The position numbers and the translations under genes are program-made. The notes below the pieces were generated by a model. The model ran no database searches and had not been told where the DNA came from. It saw nothing but the letters and a program-made list of their open reading frames with translations. 6,909 bases of DNA from Rhodospirillales bacterium (lineage in GTDB: Bacteria; Pseudomonadota; Alphaproteobacteria; Acetobacterales; Acetobacteraceae). The stretch is from assembly GCA_028870815.1 (NCBI GenBank), contig JAGWOU010000092.1:1-6909 (forward strand). Direction: 5' to 3'. This document shows positions 1 through 5,994 of this stretch, in pieces (the first letter of the stretch is position 1; each line of letters begins with the position of its first letter).

Positions 1-224
1 ATCAACGCGATTTGCAGCGCATCCGTGCCGGAACTCACACTCACGCAATGGGCGGCGCCGCAAAAGGCCGCCAGTTTCGCCTCCAGCTCAAGCACCTCGG
101 GGCCAAGAATGTAGTGCCCATGCGCAAGCACGGCATCCAGCCGGTCCCGCAAGCCTTGCCCCAGCCGCGCCTGTTGCGCCTTGAGGTCGAGAAACGGAAT
201 TGGCGGAAAATTTTGAGCGTTCAT
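1..224 (-). CDS. DegT/DnrJ/EryC1/StrS (WbpE-like) PLP-dependent sugar aminotransferase, 5' part only
   Basis: Only the first 74 codons are present; the rest lies beyond the left edge. The product would transfer an amino group to a keto-sugar nucleotide using pyridoxal phosphate in the cytoplasm, during surface polysaccharide synthesis. Visible motifs are IPFLDLKAQQARL near residues 9-21, HGHYILGPEVLELE at about 35-48 and VSSGTDALQIAL at about 63-74. The SGTDAL segment is where this family contacts the PLP phosphate. From memory, the order and wording of these motifs match the WbpE/WlbC branch (C3 aminotransferases of UDP-3-keto-GlcNAcA) better than the PglE branch. The ATG at 224 was chosen because the family motif starts a few residues later and the upstream dehydratase gene stops 11 bp before it. 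No Shine-Dalgarno sequence is obvious, so translation may be coupled. The family call is firm; the exact substrate is not. Confidence 0.9.
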   Translation of the reverse strand, partial: MNAQNFPPIPFLDLKAQQARLGQGLRDRLDAVLAHGHYILGPEVLELEAKLAAFCGAAHCVSVSSGTDALQIAL

Positions 225-235
225 GGGGCGGTAGA

Positions 236-2125
236 CTACTCTGCCGCGCGCGGCACGGCGAGACCCGGCGGGGCTAAAAATTCCGGTACCATCCTGTGCA
301 GCAGCGCCACGGCCCCCGTTTCATCGCCGGTACTGGCGGCGTGTGCCAGCTCGGCCATAGCGGTCGTCACGGCGGCCAGGTCCACAAGCCGCGGGGTGGC
401 CATCAGCAGCCCTTCATGCTCTGTCGGCAATGGTTCCTCCGCGCCGTGGAACAGCTCCTCGAACAGCTTCTCTCCTGGCCGCAGCCCGGTGAATTGGATC
501 TGGATATCCTCATCCGGTTTCAGCCCCGCCAGCCGGATCATCTGCCGGGCAAGGTCCACGATCTTCACCGGCTCGCCCATATCCAGCACGAAAATACCGC
601 CATCCGGGATGGCTTCTTCGCCGCTGCCAACGGCGGAGGCTTGCAAAACCAGCCCCACGGCCTCACGCACGGTCATGAAATAACGCTGCATGGCCGGGTC
701 GGTAACGGTCAACGGCCCGCCCTGGGCAAGTTGGCGGCGGAACAGCGGCACGACGGAGCCGGTGGAGCCCAGCACATTGCCAAACCGCACCGTCACGCAG
801 CGCATGCCCTGGCCATCATGCCGCGCTGCTACGTCCAGCGCTTGGGCGTACATCTCGGCGAGGCGCTTGGATGCCCCCATCACCGAGCTCGGGTTCACCG
901 CCTTGTCGGTCGAGATCAGCACCATCAACTTCGCCCCGGCGGCGGCGGCGGCGTCCGCCACCACCCGCGTGCCAAGCGCGTTGGTGCGCAAACCTTCCAG
1001 CCTGTTCGCCTCCACAATCGGCACATGCTTCAGCGCCGCCGCGTGAAATACCAGTTCCGGCCGGAAGGATTGCGCGATGGCGCGGATATGCGTGGCGTTT
1101 CGCACATCCGCCACCACGGTCCGGCGCGGCAAAGCGGGGGCCATTTCCCCGATTTCCAGGTCGATTTGCCAGAGCGCGAATTCCGATGAGTCCAGAAGCA
1201 ATATTTCCGTGGGCCCAAACCCGGCCAATTGGCGGCACAGCTCCGCGCCGATGCTGCCGCCAGCCCCCGTCACCATTACCCGCCGTCCGGCGATAAGGGC
1301 CGCCATCGCTTGATGGTCCAGCCGCACCTGGCGGCGGTTGAGCAGATCCTCGATGGCGATGGGTTGCAACGTCACCTTTTGGTCCACCGGCGCCAGCCGG
1401 GTGAGCGATGGCGCGCGCATCACGCGTATGTTCCGGGCCTCGGCGGCGCGCATCAGCGTGTTCAGCCTGTCGCCGGTGAAATGCGGGGCGGTGATAATCA
1501 GCAGGTCGGGCTTTTCCGCCAGCCGGTCCAGCGCCGCCTCGCCCAGTTCGGTGGCGCTCAGCACATCCAGCCCATGCACCCGCCGGCCGATATGCTTCTC
1601 TGAGAGCGCGATCAGCCCGGTCACCCGATACGGCGCACCTAGTTGCTGCGCATGGGCGGAGAGGAACAGCTCGGCATTTTCGCCGTCGCCCACCAGGAGC
1701 GCGGTTTGCGCCGCGCCCTGTTCGCCGCGTTTCTGCCGCACCAGCCGGTAGAGCAGCTTCGGCACGGTAAGCGCTGAAGCCAGCATGAGGGCCAGGATAA
1801 CCGGGAAGGCCGGGGAGGGGAGCGAAACTCCCGCGCCCACCATCAGCAGCGTCAGCATCAAGGTGGTGACGATGGCGGCAGCGCCCAGCAGCACAAGATC
1901 GCGCAGGGAAACAAAGCGCCAATGCAGACGCGACAGCCCGAAGGGAATGCCGATGAGCCAGATGGCACCTGCCCCCGCCAGCGGCAGCAGATGCGGCTGC
2001 GGCATTGGCGCCGCCGGGTTGGCGAGCCAGAAGCTCCCCCCCACGGCCAACGCCGCCAGCACGCCATCCAGCATAATGTTCACCGCCATGCGCATAGGCA
2101 GGAGCGGGTTTTCGCTATGGCTCAT
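236..2125 (-). CDS. Membrane-anchored nucleotide-sugar 4,6-dehydratase, WbpM/CapD/FlaA1 type
   Basis: This 629-residue protein has the full length and layout of the large WbpM-type dehydratases, which convert UDP-GlcNAc (or a related sugar) to the 4-keto-6-deoxy form at the inner membrane. Four hydrophobic segments lie at about residues 15-35, 47-63, 77-97 and 107-121. A first nucleotide-binding-like domain follows (TALLVGDGENAE at 141-152), then the catalytic short-chain dehydrogenase domain: NAD-binding TGAGGSIG at 286-293, HAAALKHVP at 361-369, TDKAVNPSSVMGASK at 406-420, RFGNVLGS at 447-454 and LRPGEKLFEELF at 548-559. The usual catalytic Tyr is Met416, four residues before Lys420, which is the Ser-Met-Lys variant known for WbpM-like enzymes, so it should be active. 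The aminotransferase gene starts 11 bp downstream, fitting a dehydratase-aminotransferase pair. The ATG at 2125 precedes the first membrane segment by about 14 residues; no strong ribosome binding site is seen. A poly-Ala run lies at about 392-396. Polysaccharide role is inferred from family and neighbour. Confidence 0.95.
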   Translation of the reverse strand: MSHSENPLLPMRMAVNIMLDGVLAALAVGGSFWLANPAAPMPQPHLLPLAGAGAIWLIGIPFGLSRLHWRFVSLRDLVLLGAAAIVTTLMLTLLMVGAGVSLPSPAFPVILALMLASALTVPKLLYRLVRQKRGEQGAAQTALLVGDGENAELFLSAHAQQLGAPYRVTGLIALSEKHIGRRVHGLDVLSATELGEAALDRLAEKPDLLIITAPHFTGDRLNTLMRAAEARNIRVMRAPSLTRLAPVDQKVTLQPIAIEDLLNRRQVRLDHQAMAALIAGRRVMVTGAGGSIGAELCRQLAGFGPTEILLLDSSEFALWQIDLEIGEMAPALPRRTVVADVRNATHIRAIAQSFRPELVFHAAALKHVPIVEANRLEGLRTNALGTRVVADAAAAAGAKLMVLISTDKAVNPSSVMGASKRLAEMYAQALDVAARHDGQGMRCVTVRFGNVLGSTGSVVPLFRRQLAQGGPLTVTDPAMQRYFMTVREAVGLVLQASAVGSGEEAIPDGGIFVLDMGEPVKIVDLARQMIRLAGLKPDEDIQIQFTGLRPGEKLFEELFHGAEEPLPTEHEGLLMATPRLVDLAAVTTAMAELAHAASTGDETGAVALLHRMVPEFLAPPGLAVPRAAE

Positions 2126-2153
2126 GGGTCGCTTATAGCCAGGAAAAAGGCAG

Positions 2154-2193
2154 AAAAAAGTTTGATCTCGGCTTGGGGCCGGTTTTCAGCCGA
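2154..2193 (-). terminator. Possible Rho-independent terminator after the RidA-family gene
   Basis: Read on the minus strand, TCGGCT (2193-2188) pairs with AGCCGA (2173-2168) around a 14-nt loop; an alternative inner stem CGGC/GCCG shares the same right arm. Eight bases later comes a run of six T (2159-2154), and another run of five T follows. The left arm overlaps the RidA-family stop codon. The long loop and the gap before the T run weaken the case, so this may be partial termination, with some readthrough into the dehydratase gene 60 bp away. Confidence 0.35.
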
Positions 2194-2647
2194 TATAAAA
2201 CAGCCCTTCGACCTCAACAGCGGCGTCCAATGGCAGGCAAGGAACGCCGATGGTGGAGCGTGCATGCCGCCCAGCTTCGCCGAACACCGCCACCGTGAGG
2301 TCCGAGGCGCCATTCATGACCACTGCATGCTGGGTGAAATCCGGCACGCAGGAGATGAAACCGCCCAGGCGCACCACCTTGCTCACACTGTCCAGCCCGC
2401 CGGGGAGTGCGGCTTCAAGCTGCGCCAGCACATTGATAAGGCAGAGCCGTGCCGCGTGCTGTCCTTCTTCCAGAGACACATCGGCGCCGAGCTTGCCGGT
2501 GACCGCCACCTTGCCGGAAATCGCTGGCAGCTGTCCGCTCACTGTCACCAGGTTGCCGGTAATGCTCACAGGCACATAATTCGCAACCGGGGCCATGGCC
2601 TTGGGCAAGGTTATGCCCAGCTCGGCCAGGCGTTCGGAAATGCTCAT
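2186..2647 (-). CDS. RidA family protein (YjgF/YER057c/UK114), 153-residue subgroup
   Basis: RidA proteins hydrolyse reactive enamine/imine intermediates released by PLP enzymes; many subgroup members have no tested function. This one is somewhat longer than classic RidA (about 128 residues) and resembles the subgroup of about 150 residues that starts with ERLAELGITLP. Visible features are NYVPVSITGNLVTVSGQLP at about 23-41, RLCLINVLAQLEAAL at 67-81 and ARSTIGVPCLPLDAAVEVEG at 129-148. Arg130 and Glu145 keep the spacing of the substrate-binding Arg105 and catalytic-site Glu120 of E. coli RidA, so the active site looks intact. No signal peptide or membrane segment is seen, so it should be a cytoplasmic trimer as in the family. 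Its ATG at 2647 lies 3 nt after the TGA of the upstream gene, with GGTGAG as a possible ribosome binding site inside that gene's end. This indicates one transcript and probable translational coupling. The physiological substrate is unknown. Confidence 0.9.
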   Translation of the reverse strand: MSISERLAELGITLPKAMAPVANYVPVSITGNLVTVSGQLPAISGKVAVTGKLGADVSLEEGQHAARLCLINVLAQLEAALPGGLDSVSKVVRLGGFISCVPDFTQHAVVMNGASDLTVAVFGEAGRHARSTIGVPCLPLDAAVEVEGLFYIG

Positions 2648-2650
2648 GGG

Positions 2651-4156
2651 TCAGCTCACCAATTTCAAGTTGCGGCGGCGCTCCCGTGGTGCCGGGGCAG
2701 GCAGGTCCAGCGGCAGCAGCGGCGCGCGTTCAACCGCACCGTCGCCCACCTCGTCCGGCTCGTCAATACTGGCTGGGGCCAGGTTGGTCCGGCCCAGATA
2801 ATTCACTGCCAGGTTGCGGAATGCATAGTCCAGCATGGAGGTGGCGGCGGGCACGGCGGGGTCGCCCTCCACCGCGCCTGAGGGGCCGAAACGAGTGAAG
2901 GTGAAGGCCTCCACATAGTCTTCCAGGTTCACCCCATGCTGTAGCCCGATGCTGACGGAAATGGCGAACGCATCCATCAGCCCGCGGAAGGCCGAGCCTT
3001 CCTTGTGCAGGGCGATGAAGATTTCACCCAGCCGTCCGTCCTTGTACTCGCCGGTGGAAAGAAACAGTTTGTGCCCACCCACGGCCACTTTCTGGGTATA
3101 GCCGCTGCGCCTGGTGGGCAGCATCTCTCTGGCCGAGGCACGGCGCGGGGCCACCGGAGCGGCGGGGCGCGCGGGCATCACGGATACCAGATCGGCCAGC
3201 GCGTCGTGCATCGCGGCATGGGCGGCGACACGGGGTATGCTGAACACCTCGTCCCCGCCCAGCATCCGGGCCAAGGCGGCCTCGGCGGTCAATCCGCGCG
3301 CGGCCAAGGACTGCACGGCCCAAAGCGCCAGCTTGCCATCCTCGTTCAGCGCCGAAAGCGCCGGCGCGAAGTTCACCTGCTCGGCGCCCAGCAGCGCCTC
3401 GATCTCGGGTTCGTTCGAAAATCCCAACAATGTCTCGTGGCGGCGGGTGCGCAGGTCGAGCGCTCTGTCCTGCGCGGCATCTGCTGCCATCAGAAGCCCG
3501 GGCAGGGCGCAGGTTGCGGGCAGCGCGGGCGCCGAGATACGGTGGCCTGGCGCGGTGCTGCGGGCCAGCAGCCGGGAGGAGGCGGCGTCAGCTTCGGCCC
3601 CGATGAACCCGGCGAGCGTAACCGCGAGGTCCCGCGCTTCCTGAGATTCATAGGCGATGCCAAGCCGGGCGAGGAACAGATTGAAATCCGTGAAGCCGAT
3701 CCGCAGCCGGTGTTCCGCCGGCGCCGCGAGGGTGAGTGCCGTTACCGCCAGGCGCACATCATGGCCAAGCGCCGCGGCATCGAACCCGGCTGCGTCGTCC
3801 ATATAGGCCGAGGGATTGAACACAAAACCCGGCGTTCCGGCGGCGCGGTTGCGCCAGACATTGCCGCTGGGGCTGCCACGGCGCGCGGACAGCATCGCAT
3901 GCAAATCGTGGGCGATGCTGTCTTCCAACCCGGCGGCGGCGGCGCGCGCGGCAATGGGCGCGATCCAGGCTTCCGCGGCCTCGGCGATATGCAGCATGCG
4001 CTTGCCCGGCAGAATGGCCGCCAGCGCGTCGGCGGCTTTTTGCCCCCAGGCGGCGGGCAGCGTGACCATAACCGGCGGCGCGTCCGGGTCCGCCGCGGCG
4101 TCGAAACGAGTCAATTGAATGCCATGCCAGGATTTGTCTGTTCTGATCTGCGCCAT
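2651..4156 (-). CDS. TSCPD-domain protein derived from class II (B12-dependent) ribonucleotide reductase NrdJ
   Basis: The 501-residue product has three parts. Residues 1-110 have no fold I recognise. Residues about 111-200 resemble a stretch of the NrdJ catalytic barrel: FDAAALGHDVRLAV at 125-138, then RIGFTDFNLFLARLGIAYES at 152-171 and ARDLAVTLAGFI at 174-185, matching the family pattern of an R-x-LGLG-like turn, then GLPYDS and a helix. Residues about 349-455 are a full TSCPD domain like the NrdJ C-terminus, with RRSGYTQKVAVGGHK, TGEYKDGRLGEIF, HKEGSAFRGLMDAFA, EAFTFTRFGPSG and SMLDYAFRNLAVNYLG. A Pro-rich basic tail follows. Full NrdJ is about 1200 residues; this protein has only one cysteine (216), so the radical and redox cysteines are missing and reductase activity is very unlikely. 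The ATG at 4156 was chosen because the frame stays open upstream to 4486 only by running through the operator and antisense to the next gene. A tandem NrdR-like operator sits 32 bp upstream. The RidA-family gene follows after 3 nt. A regulatory or structural role in dNTP metabolism is inference. Confidence 0.88.
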   Translation of the reverse strand: MAQIRTDKSWHGIQLTRFDAAADPDAPPVMVTLPAAWGQKAADALAAILPGKRMLHIAEAAEAWIAPIAARAAAAGLEDSIAHDLHAMLSARRGSPSGNVWRNRAAGTPGFVFNPSAYMDDAAGFDAAALGHDVRLAVTALTLAAPAEHRLRIGFTDFNLFLARLGIAYESQEARDLAVTLAGFIGAEADAASSRLLARSTAPGHRISAPALPATCALPGLLMAADAAQDRALDLRTRRHETLLGFSNEPEIEALLGAEQVNFAPALSALNEDGKLALWAVQSLAARGLTAEAALARMLGGDEVFSIPRVAAHAAMHDALADLVSVMPARPAAPVAPRRASAREMLPTRRSGYTQKVAVGGHKLFLSTGEYKDGRLGEIFIALHKEGSAFRGLMDAFAISVSIGLQHGVNLEDYVEAFTFTRFGPSGAVEGDPAVPAATSMLDYAFRNLAVNYLGRTNLAPASIDEPDEVGDGAVERAPLLPLDLPAPAPRERRRNLKLVS

Positions 4157-4188
4157 ACCGGGAGTGTAAGCCCTGGCGTGCGGCAATA

Positions 4189-4236
4189 AAAGTGCATATT
4201 GTGGTGATTCTTTACCAACGCCACAAAATACTGTGG
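4189..4236 (-). promoter_or_regulatory. Putative tandem NrdR operator (two 16-bp boxes)
   Basis: On the minus strand, box 1 (4236-4221) is CCACAGTATTTTGTGG, with perfect CCACA/TGTGG arms. Box 2 (4204-4189) is CCACAATATGCACTTT, with the same left half and a degraded right half. The boxes are separated by exactly 16 bp, so their centres are 32 bp apart. NrdR, the ATP-cone repressor of ribonucleotide reductase genes, typically binds paired AT-centred 16-bp palindromes about three helical turns apart. Both the sequence and the downstream RNR-like gene support the call. The operator could also affect the divergent NDUFA12-family gene, whose start is 80 bp away on the other side. Confidence 0.7.
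4198..4226 (-). promoter_or_regulatory. Candidate sigma70-type promoter for the TSCPD-RidA operon
   Basis: TTGTGG (4226-4221) as a -35 element and CACAAT (4203-4198) as a -10 element are 17 bp apart on the minus strand. The first matches TTGACA at three of six positions and the second matches TATAAT at four of six, so the match is modest. The -35 lies inside NrdR box 1 and the -10 inside box 2, so bound NrdR would block RNA polymerase. Transcription would begin about 35 bp before the ATG. Confidence 0.3.
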
Positions 4237-4316
4237 ATAGCTTGGCGTCTCTCCCATGTGTTGCGGTGCGATTTCCAAGATGGACCATTTGCGCGGCATC
4301 ACCTATACCGAAGCCC

Positions 4317-4739
4317 ATGAGCACTGCCGCCCAGACGCCGCCCGCGAACGGCCCCACGCCCAAAGCCCGGCCACTTGGCCTCAAAGGGCTGATCACCAAT
4401 CCCGGCCTTTTCTTCCTCACCATGTTCCGTGGCCGCTTTGTCGGCCGCGATGAAATGGGCAACCAATATTTCGAACGCCCGGGCAAGCCGCATACCCGCC
4501 GCTGGGTGGTTTATGCCGGCCCGGCGGAGCCTTCAGTGGTGCCGCCTGAGTGGCATGCCTGGCTGCATCGCCTCACCGATGCGCCGCTTTCCGTCACGCC
4601 GCGCCCCTGGCAGCGCCCGCATAAACCCAACCTCACCGGCACGCCGCAGAGCTACCGGCCATCCGGCCACGACTATATGGGCGGCCAGCGCGCGCGCGCC
4701 TCGTCCGATTATCAACCCTGGACACCGGATCAGGCTTGA
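4317..4739 (+). CDS. NADH:ubiquinone oxidoreductase NDUFA12 (B17.2) family protein
   Basis: This 140-residue protein belongs to the family of the mitochondrial complex I accessory subunit NDUFA12/B17.2 and its assembly-factor paralog NDUFAF2; alphaproteobacteria carry a homologue that is part of their complex I. Visible motifs are FRGRFVGRDEMGNQYFE at about 37-53, RRWVVYAG at 61-68, EPSVVPPEWHAWLH at 71-84, then PHKPNLTGTPQSYRP at 101-115 and a Trp-containing C-terminal end. There is no signal peptide or strong membrane segment, consistent with a peripheral protein on the cytoplasmic face. The ATG at 4317 gives a 20-residue polar lead-in before the conserved LKGLITNPGLFF; the frame is open upstream to a GTG at 4233, but that extension would start inside the putative operator and has no family features. 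The ribosome binding site is weak. Its TGA overlaps the ATG of the next gene as TGATG, so the two are probably translated together. Confidence 0.93.
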   Translation: MSTAAQTPPANGPTPKARPLGLKGLITNPGLFFLTMFRGRFVGRDEMGNQYFERPGKPHTRRWVVYAGPAEPSVVPPEWHAWLHRLTDAPLSVTPRPWQRPHKPNLTGTPQSYRPSGHDYMGGQRARASSDYQPWTPDQA

Positions 4740-5272
4740 TGGTCCGCCGTGCGCCCGAACTTGCCGCCGGCTTCGCCGTCATCATCGTTGCCGTGCTGTT
4801 TCTTGGCTATGCCTTACGCGGGGCAGGGGAGCTCAATACCGGCGGCTATCCGCTGCAGGCGCAGTTTGCCTCCATTGGCGGGCTGCCGGTGGGTGCTGAT
4901 GTGAAGATCGGCGGCGTGGTCGTTGGCCATGTCTCCTCCGAGCAGTTGAACCCGCAAACCTATGCCGCGATCGTCAAGCTGGCGATCAATAAGGGCATTC
5001 AGGTACCGGATGACAGCAGCGCGTCCATCACCTCAGACAGCTTGCTGGGTGGCACCTATGTCGCGGTTTCGCCGGGTGGCTCCAACAATATGCTCAAGCC
5101 CGGCGCGAGCTTTCCGGTCACCCAATCCGCGATCAACATCCAGGATCTGATCGGCAAGTTCATCTTCTCGATGGGTGGCGGATCATCGGGCAAGGGCCAG
5201 TCCGGCTCTGGCGGGCAGGCACCATCCTCCGGCGCGGCGCAATCCGGCAATCCCGCGGCACTGTCTCAGTAA
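4739..5272 (+). CDS. mlaD: MlaD family protein (MCE domain), outer-membrane lipid asymmetry transport
   Basis: MlaD is the periplasmic substrate-binding ring of the MlaFEDB inner-membrane transporter, which moves phospholipids between the inner membrane and periplasmic MlaC. This 177-residue protein has one N-terminal membrane anchor (about residues 9-26, after the basic MVRR), then a single MCE domain at about 37-114: YPLQAQFASIGGLPVGADVK, IGGVVVGHV at 57-65, NPQTYAAIVKLAI at 71-83, IPDD-like VPDDSSASI at 89-97 and SLLGGTYVAV at 101-110. A hydrophobic stretch AINIQDLIGKFIF at 131-143 matches the pore-lining C-terminal helix seen in MlaD. A Gly/Ser-rich tail of about 33 residues follows. The ATG overlaps the preceding stop, and its own TAA overlaps the next ATG. 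None of mlaE, mlaF, mlaB or mlaC is adjacent, so the rest of the transporter must be encoded elsewhere. Confidence 0.93.
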   Translation: MVRRAPELAAGFAVIIVAVLFLGYALRGAGELNTGGYPLQAQFASIGGLPVGADVKIGGVVVGHVSSEQLNPQTYAAIVKLAINKGIQVPDDSSASITSDSLLGGTYVAVSPGGSNNMLKPGASFPVTQSAINIQDLIGKFIFSMGGGSSGKGQSGSGGQAPSSGAAQSGNPAALSQ

Positions 5273-5994
5273 TGCGGCGCATCATACTGGCCTCGGCCGC
5301 CACGCTCATCGGCGGTGCGGCGCTGGCTCAAACCATGCTTGGGCAAAGCCTGCCGGGCCAGAACACGGTGGTTGTGCCGCCCGCGCCGCCCGTCGTGGCG
5401 GCACCGCCCAGCGCGGCGCCCGCCCCCACGGTGCCGCAGGCAGCACCTCCGCCCGGCCTGGTGCAGACGCCGTTTCCGCCCTCAGGCAGCGAGACTGACA
5501 CTTCATCTGGTGATTCTAACTCCGGCGGGGCAGGCGATGCCTCTCAGATGCAAGCGGTTTCGCCATCGGCAGGGCCGTTGCCATCGGTTAACAACGTGCC
5601 TCAGCCAAGCGGGGCCACACCGTCCAGCAACAGCGCCGCCGCCGCTCCAGGGCAGCCCGCGCCGCCAGACGTGGCGCCCGTGCCCGCCAATAACTGGGTA
5701 CCAGGAAAAACCGCCGAGCTTGGCGTTCTCAACAAGGTTGACGGCAGCACCAGCACGCTCACCATTCCGGTCGGGGGGCAGGCCGTATCCGGGGATCTCA
5801 CTGTAAGCGTGCAAGCCTGCATGGTGCGCCCGCCCGGCGCCTTGCCAGACACCGCGATATTCGTTACGCTTCAGCAAAATGCGTCGCAAGGCGATGGCAA
5901 CCAGATTTACCGGGGTTGGATGGTCCATTCCGCGCCCGGCGCCACTGACGCAGGCGATGCCGACGAAGCTTTCAGGGTTATTGCTTGCTCGTAA
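5272..5994 (+). CDS. DUF2155 domain protein, predicted secreted/periplasmic
   Basis: The product is 240 residues. A signal peptide is clear (MRRI, then a hydrophobic Ala-rich core, with likely cleavage after AALA at residue 19). Residues 20-145 form a long Pro/Ala/Ser/Gly-rich linker with no predicted fold. The conserved C-terminal domain lies at about 148-239: AELGVLNKVDGSTSTLTIPVG, then GDLTVSVQACMV (Cys183), AIFVTL, IYRGWMVHSAPG and the terminal FRVIAC (Cys239). This follows the DUF2155 pattern of a leading 'LDK' strand, a central Cys, a GWM motif and a final Cys. The two cysteines, the only ones in the mature chain, could form a disulfide in the periplasm. The start was set by the signal peptide and the TAATG overlap with mlaD. 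No function is known for the domain; co-translation with MlaD suggests an envelope role, which is inference. Confidence 0.88.
   Translation: MRRIILASAATLIGGAALAQTMLGQSLPGQNTVVVPPAPPVVAAPPSAAPAPTVPQAAPPPGLVQTPFPPSGSETDTSSGDSNSGGAGDASQMQAVSPSAGPLPSVNNVPQPSGATPSSNSAAAAPGQPAPPDVAPVPANNWVPGKTAELGVLNKVDGSTSTLTIPVGGQAVSGDLTVSVQACMVRPPGALPDTAIFVTLQQNASQGDGNQIYRGWMVHSAPGATDAGDADEAFRVIACS

Noticed and set aside
940..955. Run of GGC triplets in the dehydratase gene as a functional repeat
   Set aside because: It only encodes a short Ala stretch in a GC-rich helix region and shows no larger repeat structure.
296..1189. A 297-codon open frame on the plus strand inside the dehydratase gene
   Set aside because: The composition (rich in His, Gln, Arg, Gly) is typical of an antisense frame in GC-rich DNA, and the minus-strand dehydratase has complete family motifs throughout.
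2132..2137. TATAAG (minus strand) as a -10 element for the dehydratase gene
   Set aside because: No acceptable -35 lies 16-18 bp upstream, and the transcript would have almost no leader before the ATG at 2125.
3005..4189. A 394-codon open frame on the plus strand inside the TSCPD gene
   Set aside because: It has no recognisable domain and lies opposite a gene with clear RNR/TSCPD motifs; it is explained by high GC content.
4233..4316. An upstream GTG start for the NDUFA12-family protein
   Set aside because: The added 28 residues have no conserved features and would begin inside NrdR box 1; the ATG at 4317 fits the family length.
4157..4486. An N-terminal extension of the TSCPD protein by 110 residues
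   Set aside because: The extension would run through the putative operator and antisense to the NDUFA12-family gene, and has no family similarity.
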